A stretch of 5,402 nt of DNA. Origin: Parvularculaceae bacterium (GTDB lineage Bacteria > Pseudomonadota > Alphaproteobacteria > Caulobacterales > Parvularculaceae). This document shows positions 1 to 5,070 of the stretch, piece by piece; positions within the stretch are counted from its first letter, which is position 1; each line of letters starts with the position of its first letter. The notes beneath the pieces were generated by a model that was not told the origin of the DNA, did not search any database, and worked only from the letters and a program-made list of their open reading frames with translations. A program made the translations under genes and the position numbers. The stretch covers positions 1 through 5,402 of the forward strand of contig JALWRV010000235.1 in the NCBI GenBank assembly GCA_027080545.1, written 5' to 3'.

Positions 1-889
1 CAGCCGATATTTCTGCCGCGCTCTGTTCTTCAATGGGGGTTTCCTGTTCAAGGATCGCCGGGAAACTAAACCGCACTATGGTGCCGCGCCCCGGTAGGCT
101 TTTGACGTGGAAGCTGCCGCCATTCAGCTCAATAAAAGAACGCGCAATAGGCAGACCCAAACCGGACCCTTCAAATGTGCGATCAAGCCCTTGATGCACT
201 TGCTCGAAAGCGTGCATCACGCGCTGCAATTCTTCTTCGCTCATACCGGGCCCTTGATCCTCGACCGCGAAATAGACCCGGCGGCGCTGATTGTCGCGCA
301 CCCCCTTGCGAACATGCAACACAACGTGACGGCCCTCGGGAGAATATTGGATGGCATTTTCGATAAGATGCCGGAAAGCCTTCTCAATCATATCCGGATC
401 TATCAGCAAGAGCGGCAAATCTTCATCAATTCTGGTCTGCAACTCGATATTGGCCGCTTCAGCCATTGCCTGCATCTGTCCGGCAATCTCTTCGAGTAAT
501 TCTGCCGGATCAATTTTCTTGCGCCGTAATTTGGCACCGCCACTTTCTGCCGCTGCCAATTCCAGAATTGTGTTGATATGCGACAAGAGCAAATCCGCCG
601 ATTGCAGAATATAATCCGCATATTCATTGGTTTGCTCTTTATCAAGATTGAGCGCTTCGGCATCTCGGATCATTTGTGTAAAGCCAATGATAGCGTTGAG
701 CGGGGTGCGCAGCTCATGGTTCATATTGGCAAGAAATTCACCGCGTGCGCGATAAGCCAGCTCGGCATCGGCTTTGGCCGCACGCATGGCAAGCTGCGAA
801 CGGTGACGCAAAAAGTCACGCCCATATTGGTCGCAAAAATCATTGAGCAGCGATTGCCGCCGCCCTTTCTGTCTATGTTGACACATCAT
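1..889 (-). CDS. Sensor histidine kinase (HisKA + HATPase_c), 3' end cut by window edge
   Basis: This is a two-component histidine kinase that would autophosphorylate and pass phosphate to a response regulator, which is not in the window. 296 codons are visible and the frame is still open at base 1. The dimerisation domain spans about residues 50-115, with the phospho-acceptor H58 in NHELRTPLNAI. The ATPase domain spans about 160-278, with N-box N178 (IENAIQYSPEG), G1 box DQGPGM at 211-216, F229 and G2 box GSGLGL at 241-246. All catalytic boxes look intact. An acidic tail follows, from residue 281 to the edge. Only about 45 residues, a basic then coiled-coil-like linker, precede the kinase core. 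There is no transmembrane segment, PAS or GAF domain. An in-frame TAG at 938-940 limits the start to ATG 889 or ATG 886. Neither has a good Shine-Dalgarno sequence. The gene lies 107 bases downstream of the antiporter on the same strand. The kinase identity is sure; the signal and partner are unknown. Confidence 0.95.
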   Translation of the reverse strand, partial: MMCQHRQKGRRQSLLNDFCDQYGRDFLRHRSQLAMRAAKADAELAYRARGEFLANMNHELRTPLNAIIGFTQMIRDAEALNLDKEQTNEYADYILQSADLLLSHINTILELAAAESGGAKLRRKKIDPAELLEEIAGQMQAMAEAANIELQTRIDEDLPLLLIDPDMIEKAFRHLIENAIQYSPEGRHVVLHVRKGVRDNQRRRVYFAVEDQGPGMSEEELQRVMHAFEQVHQGLDRTFEGSGLGLPIARSFIELNGGSFHVKSLPGRGTIVRFSFPAILEQETPIEEQSAAEISA

Positions 890-930
890 TGCACAAAGCC
901 CGCTTGCCTTTATGGGACAAAACCTAGCAA

Positions 931-946
931 GAAACGCCTAATGGCG
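931..946 (-). terminator. Weak terminator-like hairpin between antiporter and kinase
   Basis: Read on the minus strand, a 4-bp stem CGCC/GGCG with loop ATTA is followed at once by TTTCTT. It lies after the antiporter stop codon and about 42 bases before the kinase start. The stem is short and the T-run is interrupted, so it may reduce rather than end read-through, or may be chance. Confidence 0.25.
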
Positions 947-963
947 GGTTAAGCGGAAATGTG

Positions 964-1008
964 CCCGCGTCTCGATTTGATACAGCCTGTCGCTAATCAG
1001 GACGCGGG
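964..1008 (-). repeat. Inverted repeat spanning the antiporter stop codon
   Basis: Arms CCCGCGTC (964-971) and GACGCGGG (1001-1008) are perfect 8-bp complements. A second set of four pairs lies inside them (974-977 with 995-998), giving an imperfect stem-loop. The stop codon TGA (997-999) sits within the right side of the structure. No T-run follows on the minus strand, so this is not a classical intrinsic terminator. It could protect the mRNA 3' end or be incidental to the coding sequence. Confidence 0.35.
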
Positions 1009-2829
1009 GTCTTGATCCTGATTGGTTTGAGTGGGCGATGCTGGCGGGGCGAAGGCCAAAAGCTTATCCCCCACTTCCAGAGTAATCGGATTATCAGCGC
1101 AAGCGATCACGATGGTGCCGTCCTTACGCTCAGCCAACACAATATCGGCTTCCCCATTGTCTTTGCGCCACGCCTCCGGGGGATATTCTTCCGTCAGTTC
1201 GGTGATTTGGAAAGTCCAATTCTGGAAATGGCGTTTGATCAACTCATCAAGCCCCGTGCCCTTGGCAAACAGGGTGCGCCCCTGAAGCGCATAGGAAAGC
1301 GCCTTGCGGTCTTTCTCGTCGCGGCCTCTGGTGGAGATTTGAAACACCGCATTGCGTCCCATTTCCGGTGCCAGATCCGTACACACCAGCGCATTATGGG
1401 CTTCATTCCCCCCAACCGCGAACAAATAGCCATAGCGGTTTAAATCCAGGTGGTGTTCTGTCACCTCCGATAATATCTCACCATAATAGGTATCTATATT
1501 GGCTTGGCGGGCTGGTCTCAGGGCGCGCCAACTATCATCAGCAACGGTCACCTCTCGTCCTAGCGCTTTAATTTTAGCCGCCAAAGCAACGGACCAAGGC
1601 GACGCCCCAACAATCAAAAAACCTGGCTTGGTTTTCGAGGCCAGTCCCAAAAATTGCGCCAGCGGACCAATGGTAAACCCATGTATGACCACGGTCGCAA
1701 ATACCATGGCAAACGCCAGCGGGATAAGTTGTTCCGCACCCGGCACATCACGCAACATCATCTCACCAGCAAAAAAACTGGTCACCGCAATGGCGACAAT
1801 ACCGCGCGGCGCAATCCATCCGGTCAAGAGACGCTCCTGCCATGTTAAATCCGTGCCAATCGTCGAAACAAACACCGCGACCGGCCGCACCACCAGCAGC
1901 ATGATCAACAAAAACGCCCCCATACGCCAATCAAAGCTCTGGATAATGGAGGCATCCAGATTTGCGGTAAGAATGATAAACACCCCGGAAACAAACAGGA
2001 TGGCGATATTTTCCTTGAACTGGCGAAGCTGGTTGATACTGGGCAATTTGGCATTGGCCATGGTAATCCCCATCACCGTCACCGCCATCAGGCCGGCTTC
2101 TTCGAGCATCAAATTGGGAATTTCAAAACAAATCACCACCAGCACCAACAATACGGGTGATTTCAAATATTCCGGCACCCAGCCCCGGGTGAAAGCCCGC
2201 GCCGCAAGCCAACCGATCAGCGCCCCGAAAGCCGCAGAAAGCAGGGTCACCAAAAACAAATTGCCTGTCAGCTCAAACAGGCTATAGCCCTCGCCGCCGC
2301 CATAGGCAGTGATAACAAATTCATAAACCATCACCGCGATCAGCGCCCCAATGGGATCATTGACAATGCCTTCCCATTTCAAAATCGCCGCCGCACGTTT
2401 GGACAAGCGGCTCTGGCGCAACAAAGGCATGATGACAGTGGGCCCGGTTACCACCATGATACCGGCGAATAAAACGGCTGAAGGCCATGCCACCCCGGCC
2501 ACATAATGGGTTGCCAACGCTCCCAACCCCCACGCCAGAGGCACACCGGGAATGACAAACCGCGCAACCCCACGGGTCATGTCCCGGATTTCGGAAAATT
2601 TCAGGCTCAGCCCCCCCTCAAACAAAATGATCGCCACGGCTATCGCGATCATCGGGCGCATAAATTCACCCAATTGCTCTTGCGGGTGCAATACCCCCAA
2701 AATGGGACCGAAAATAATGCCCGCTAACGCCATCAATACTATGGCCGGCAGGCTCCAGCGCCAAGCCAGCCATTGGGCGCCAATGCCCAGAAGGCCGATC
2801 AGGCTAAGGGTAAAAATAATCGAATCCAT
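997..2829 (-). CDS. CPA1-type Na+(K+)/H+ antiporter with C-terminal RCK/TrkA-like region
   Basis: This inner-membrane antiporter exchanges protons for Na+ or K+, for pH and salt homeostasis. Residues 1 to about 395 are a run of hydrophobic helices, roughly 12, forming the Na+/H+ exchanger domain. Visible motifs are FEGGLSL at 70-76, VTGPTVIMPLL at 127-137, EGIVNDPIGA at 153-162 (the N157-D158 ion-site pair) and APRGIVA at 340-346 (conserved R342). Residues about 402-520 form an RCK/TrkA-N-like Rossmann domain (FLIVGAS, then VADD), and about 525-596 resemble a TrkA-C regulatory domain. The usual GxGxxG nucleotide loop is degenerate here (G408-A-S-P-W-S), so NAD(H) binding is doubtful. The TGP motif in place of TDP is, from memory, normal for the RCK-fused subgroup. 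The start is supported by AGGAG at 2834-2838, four bases upstream. The gene follows the crotonase by 56 bases and precedes the kinase by 107. Ion preference cannot be read from sequence. Confidence 0.93.
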   Translation of the reverse strand: MDSIIFTLSLIGLLGIGAQWLAWRWSLPAIVLMALAGIIFGPILGVLHPQEQLGEFMRPMIAIAVAIILFEGGLSLKFSEIRDMTRGVARFVIPGVPLAWGLGALATHYVAGVAWPSAVLFAGIMVVTGPTVIMPLLRQSRLSKRAAAILKWEGIVNDPIGALIAVMVYEFVITAYGGGEGYSLFELTGNLFLVTLLSAAFGALIGWLAARAFTRGWVPEYLKSPVLLVLVVICFEIPNLMLEEAGLMAVTVMGITMANAKLPSINQLRQFKENIAILFVSGVFIILTANLDASIIQSFDWRMGAFLLIMLLVVRPVAVFVSTIGTDLTWQERLLTGWIAPRGIVAIAVTSFFAGEMMLRDVPGAEQLIPLAFAMVFATVVIHGFTIGPLAQFLGLASKTKPGFLIVGASPWSVALAAKIKALGREVTVADDSWRALRPARQANIDTYYGEILSEVTEHHLDLNRYGYLFAVGGNEAHNALVCTDLAPEMGRNAVFQISTRGRDEKDRKALSYALQGRTLFAKGTGLDELIKRHFQNWTFQITELTEEYPPEAWRKDNGEADIVLAERKDGTIVIACADNPITLEVGDKLLAFAPPASPTQTNQDQDPAS

Positions 2830-2860
2830 AAAACTCCTGATCAGTGCCCTTTTTGCAAAC

Positions 2861-2881
2861 AGGGGGGGTTACACCCCGCCT
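2861..2881 (-). terminator. Terminator-like hairpin after the crotonase gene
   Basis: On the minus strand, AGG-C-GGGGT, loop GTA, ACCCC-C-CCT forms eight pairs interrupted by one C/C mismatch. It starts five bases after the crotonase stop codon. The run after it (GTTTGC) is T-poor for an intrinsic terminator, so it may only attenuate transcription into the antiporter gene. Position and stem strength favour a real element; the T-run argues against strong termination. Confidence 0.4.
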
Positions 2882-2885
2882 GCTT

Positions 2886-3674
2886 CTAGCGGTGTTTGAA
2901 CTGCGGTGGGCGTTTTTCGATAAAGGCTTTCATGCCCTCTTTTTGATCGTCAGTGGCAAACACTGAATGAAACACCCGGCGCTCGAATAAAATGCCTTCC
3001 GCAAGGCTGGTTTCATAGGCGCGATCAACGCTTTCCTTGGCCATCATCACAATGGGGCGCGATAATTGTGTTATTTTTTTAGCTGTGGCCACCGCTTCAT
3101 CCCGCAATTCTGCCACGGGAATGATCCGTGACACCAAGCCGCACCGCTCGGCCTCTTCCGCATCCATCATCCGGCCAGTGAGACACATTTCCATGGCCTT
3201 GGATTTGCCGATAAAACGGGTGAGACGCTGGGTGCCACCCGCGCCGGGAATGGCCCCAATGGTGATTTCCGGTTGGCCAAATTTGGCGTTGTCCGCCGCG
3301 AGAATGAAATCGCACATCATCGCCAATTCGCACCCGCCACCCAGCGCATAACCGGCCACTGCCGCAATGATGGGTTTGCGCACCTTTGCCGCCTGTTGCC
3401 AATTTGCGGTGATAAAATCTTCCCCATACACATCCATATAGGATTTGTCGGCCATCTCTTTAATGTCGGCCCCGGCCGCAAAAGCCTTTTGCGATCCGGT
3501 GAGCACCATAGCCCCCACGCTCTCGTCTTTATCGGCAGCGGCTAACGCCTCGCTCAACTCGTCCATCAATTGACCATTGAGGGCGTTCAACGCTTTTGGC
3601 CGGTTGAGGCTGATAATCCGCACCGCCTCGTCATTTTCGATTTTGATGGTCTGATAGTCTCGATTGGTGCTCAT
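2886..3674 (-). CDS. Short-chain enoyl-CoA hydratase (crotonase family)
   Basis: This is a cytosolic crotonase-fold enzyme that would hydrate trans-2-enoyl-CoA to 3-hydroxyacyl-CoA in fatty-acid or related acyl-CoA breakdown. At 262 aa it matches single-domain hydratases. Visible are the substrate-binding/oxyanion segment AFAAGADIKEM (64-74), the second oxyanion glycines in ALGGGCELAMMCD (110-122), and both catalytic glutamates, E116 and E136, 20 residues apart as in rat mitochondrial hydratase. The stretch GQPEITIGAIPGAGGTQRL (133-151) is typical of true hydratases, and the tail ends FIEKRPPQFKHR. The start chosen is ATG 3674, seven bases after AGGAG. An in-frame ATG at 3713 would add 13 polar residues but falls almost at the predicted transcription start. 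It is first in a possible minus-strand run with the antiporter. The family assignment is firm. The exact pathway (paaF-like, fadB1-like or general beta-oxidation) is not resolved by sequence alone, so no symbol is given. Confidence 0.95.
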   Translation of the reverse strand: MSTNRDYQTIKIENDEAVRIISLNRPKALNALNGQLMDELSEALAAADKDESVGAMVLTGSQKAFAAGADIKEMADKSYMDVYGEDFITANWQQAAKVRKPIIAAVAGYALGGGCELAMMCDFILAADNAKFGQPEITIGAIPGAGGTQRLTRFIGKSKAMEMCLTGRMMDAEEAERCGLVSRIIPVAELRDEAVATAKKITQLSRPIVMMAKESVDRAYETSLAEGILFERRVFHSVFATDDQKEGMKAFIEKRPPQFKHR

Positions 3675-3681
3675 GGTCGGT

Positions 3682-3686
3682 CTCCT
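3682..3686 (-). promoter_or_regulatory. Ribosome binding site deciding the crotonase start
   Basis: AGGAG on the minus strand lies seven bases upstream of ATG 3674. The upstream in-frame ATG at 3713 has no comparable site, so this fixes the start at the residue sequence MSTNRDYQ. Confidence 0.85.
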
Positions 3687-3715
3687 GCCAGAATCGCTGT
3701 CAATTTCGTCCATCA

Positions 3716-3743
3716 GCTATAGCACAGCCCGGCTTAGCGCAAG
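3716..3743 (-). promoter_or_regulatory. Candidate promoter of the crotonase gene
   Basis: On the minus strand a -35-like CTTGCG (3738-3743) is separated by 16 bases from a -10-like TATAGC (3716-3721). Transcription would begin near 3709, giving a leader of about 35 bases before ATG 3674. The match is moderate, but placement and spacing fit a housekeeping-type promoter, and no better one is seen upstream of the gene. Confidence 0.4.
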
Positions 3744-3756
3744 ACATTGTCTGGCG
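3738..3756. promoter_or_regulatory. 19-bp near-perfect palindrome, operator candidate
   Basis: The sequence CGCAAGACATTGTCTGGCG is symmetrical about T3747. Eight of nine base pairs match (inner arms AGACA/TGTCT, outer arms CGC/GCG, mismatch at 3741/3753). It overlaps the -35 region of the candidate crotonase promoter and touches the weak promoter candidate for the opposite direction. Its size and symmetry suit a dimeric repressor such as a TetR- or GntR-type protein, but no regulator gene is in the window. By rough reckoning, such symmetry would be expected about once by chance in a window this size, so the location is the main argument. Confidence 0.4.
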
Positions 3757-3776
3757 TTCCCTGTTGGCGGGATAAG
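3747..3776 (+). promoter_or_regulatory. Weak plus-strand promoter candidate
   Basis: TTGTCT (3747-3752) and GATAAG (3771-3776) each match four of six consensus positions, 18 bases apart. The start would fall near 3783, ahead of the micropeptide and exchanger genes. A second, poorer pair is TTGGCT (3857-3862) and TATTTT (3878-3883), with only a 15-base spacer. Either could be chance. No convincing plus-strand promoter was found. Confidence 0.22.
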
Positions 3777-3780
3777 TGCA

Positions 3781-3820
3781 AAATCAGCCCCTTAGGGGGG
3801 ATTTGGCCGGTTTTTCCGGC
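3781..3820 (+). other. Two consecutive hairpins in the divergent intergenic region
   Basis: Hairpin 1 (3781-3804) pairs AAATC with GATTT and CCCC with GGGG around a TTA loop, with a small asymmetric bulge. Hairpin 2 (3806-3820) is GCCGG, loop TTTTT, CCGGC. They follow each other after one base. They could be a structured leader of the plus-strand transcript or a barrier to read-through. I do not recognise a known riboswitch; in particular I cannot match the yybP-ykoY manganese element sometimes found before cation transporters. The stretch from 3821 to about 3894 holds nothing else I can support. Confidence 0.4.
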
Positions 3821-3894
3821 TCTTCGCGGGTTGAATTTTAGTGACGCGGGGGCCGATTGGCTCTATGAGAAAGCTCTTATTTTAGTTCATTACC

Positions 3895-3898
3895 GGAG
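3895..3898 (+). promoter_or_regulatory. Ribosome binding site of the 26-codon frame
   Basis: GGAG lies within CCGGAGA, eight bases before ATG 3907. This near-ideal spacing is the main reason the short frame is taken as a gene. Confidence 0.6.
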
Positions 3899-3906
3899 AC
3901 CCTGCC

Positions 3907-3987
3907 ATGACCGCCCTGCTCGTGATCCTGCTTTTCATCCTTTCCTTCGCTGCTCTCAATTTCCTTGAAAAAGGCTCTATCGATTAG
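3907..3987 (+). CDS. Putative 26-residue single-pass membrane micropeptide
   Basis: The open frame begins MTALLVILLFILSFAALNFL and ends in a short polar tail, EKGSID, before TAG. Residues about 2-19 are uniformly hydrophobic and long enough for one membrane helix. The tail has both acidic and basic residues. GGAG eight bases upstream gives a better ribosome binding site than two of the long genes here have. It lies 92 bases before the Na+/Ca2+ exchanger gene on the same strand, so it could share its transcript. I do not recognise the peptide. It is not obviously KdpF- or CydX-like. A role as a small partner of a membrane transporter is only a guess from context. It could also be a chance frame, since 26 codons is short and no homologues could be checked. 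Confidence 0.55.
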   Translation: MTALLVILLFILSFAALNFLEKGSID

Positions 3988-3991
3988 CAGG

Positions 3992-4006
3992 GGCGGTGCT
4001 ATCGCC
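3992..4006 (+). other. Small hairpin after the micropeptide stop
   Basis: GGCGGT, loop GCT, ATCGCC gives six pairs including one G-T. It begins five bases after the TAG of the short frame and is followed by TTTGGC. The T-run is too short for a confident terminator, but it could partly separate expression of the short frame from that of the exchanger gene. The rest of the gap up to 4068 shows only an 8-bp palindrome, CCGATCGG, at 4042-4049. Confidence 0.3.
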
Positions 4007-4079
4007 TTTGGCATACATCTCGGCTGAATCGGGGGCACAATCCGATCGGTCATCGCACTTCTAAGTTCGGGGAGCTTTC

Positions 4080-5045
4080 ATGCTTACACATATTGCCCTA
4101 GTTGCCGCCGGGTTGGCTTTATTGATTGTCGCTGGTGATATTCTGGTGCGTGGCGCCGTCAATCTGGCCACCATGCTAAAAATATCCCCCTTGATTGTCG
4201 GATTGACCATTGTCGCCTTTGGCACATCGGCACCGGAATTGATGGTTACTTTGCAAGCGGTTTCTTCGGGCAATTATGAAATTGCCATGGGCAATATTAT
4301 CGGCTCCAACATTGCCAATGTATTACTGGTGCTGGGGCTACCCGCACTGATTTACCCCTTCATCACCAAACTGCCCGGATTGAAACAAGACGCGGTAGCC
4401 TTGGTGCTGGGAACCGGCGCCTTTTTATATTTTGTCTATGGGCGCGGTACTTTGGATTCGCTTTCGGCCATGGTGCTGCTCGGGCTCATCCTATGCTATA
4501 TTATCAGCCTGTTTTTTCGCGCCAGAAAATCCTCCGGGGCCGAAGTGGTCTTGGACGAGATAGAAGAATATACCGATGGCAAGGGGCTGGTCTGGAAAAC
4601 GCCCTTGTTCTTACTCATCGGGCTGGTTGGTCTGCCTTTAGGGGCCAAGCTGTTGGTGGATAATGGCTCGACCCTTGCGGCTATGCTGGGGGTGCGCCAA
4701 GAACTTATCGGCCTGACCATTGTCGCGGTCGGCACGTCCTTACCAGAATTGGCTACCGTGGTGGCCGCAGCGTTGCGCAAACAGGCGGATGTTGCTGTGG
4801 GCAATGTCGTTGGCTCCAACCTGTTCAATCTTTTATTTGTTGGCGGGGCTGCCGGTCTGGTGGGCAATAGCTATTTTTCTTTTGTCACCCGCGTAATTGA
4901 TATTCCGGTCATGGTCGCCAGCACCCTGTTGCTGGTATTCCTCATTCTCGCCCATCGCCCCATCTATCGCCCGCTTGGGGTGGGCATGTTCATTCTCTAT
5001 GTGGGCTATATTGGCTATATCGGTTTTGCCGGTTTGACCGCTTGA
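4080..5045 (+). CDS. CaCA-family Na+/Ca2+ exchanger-like protein (YrbG type)
   Basis: This inner-membrane cation antiporter probably exchanges Ca2+ (possibly with K+) for Na+ or H+. At 321 aa it is the usual length for prokaryotic members of the family, with about ten hydrophobic helices in two inverted halves. Alpha-1 repeat: GTSAPEL (48-54) followed by GNIIGSNIANVLLVLG (71-86). Alpha-2 repeat: GTSLPEL (218-224) followed by GNVVGSNLFNLLFVGG (241-256). The ion-site glutamates E53 and E223 and the GSN motifs (75-77, 245-247) are all present. A short acidic loop, about residues 154-166 (AEVVLDEIEEYTD), joins the halves, so there is no large regulatory loop as in animal NCX. The start is ATG 4080, with GGGGAG at 4069-4074 five bases upstream. 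The SDR gene follows after 25 bases and is likely co-transcribed. Some relatives are annotated as K+-dependent exchangers; the true substrates are not determined by sequence. Family certain, symbol withheld. Confidence 0.95.
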   Translation: MLTHIALVAAGLALLIVAGDILVRGAVNLATMLKISPLIVGLTIVAFGTSAPELMVTLQAVSSGNYEIAMGNIIGSNIANVLLVLGLPALIYPFITKLPGLKQDAVALVLGTGAFLYFVYGRGTLDSLSAMVLLGLILCYIISLFFRARKSSGAEVVLDEIEEYTDGKGLVWKTPLFLLIGLVGLPLGAKLLVDNGSTLAAMLGVRQELIGLTIVAVGTSLPELATVVAAALRKQADVAVGNVVGSNLFNLLFVGGAAGLVGNSYFSFVTRVIDIPVMVASTLLLVFLILAHRPIYRPLGVGMFILYVGYIGYIGFAGLTA

Positions 5046-5070
5046 TCTTCTTACATGAAACCTTTCTTGC

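Noticed and set aside
578..952. Plus-strand open frame of 124 codons over the kinase start
   Set aside because: It is antisense to the H-box region of the kinase, which has clear family motifs. The product resembles no known protein and no start signal is visible.
1499..2287. Long plus-strand open frame of 262 codons inside the antiporter gene
   Set aside because: It lies wholly antisense to the conserved antiporter. The translated protein is low in recognisable motifs, and no ribosome binding site precedes it. It is a shadow of the opposite strand's codon use.
2839..2881. G-run of seven and short repeats before the antiporter gene considered as a phase-variation tract
   Set aside because: The run lies 33 or more bases upstream of the start codon, outside both ribosome binding site and coding sequence, and is better explained as one arm of the hairpin after the crotonase stop.
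3675..3713. N-terminal extension of the crotonase from ATG 3713
   Set aside because: It adds 13 polar residues not typical of the family, lacks a ribosome binding site and coincides with the predicted transcription start. ATG 3674 has AGGAG at seven bases.
3747..3968. 73-codon plus-strand frame in the divergent intergenic region
   Set aside because: It starts with TTG inside the palindrome, has no ribosome binding site, runs through both hairpins and overlaps the better-supported 26-codon frame in another phase. The composition looks non-coding.
4496..4867. Minus-strand frame of 123 codons within the exchanger gene
   Set aside because: It is antisense to the second alpha repeat of the exchanger, with threonine- and proline-rich shadow composition and no start signal.
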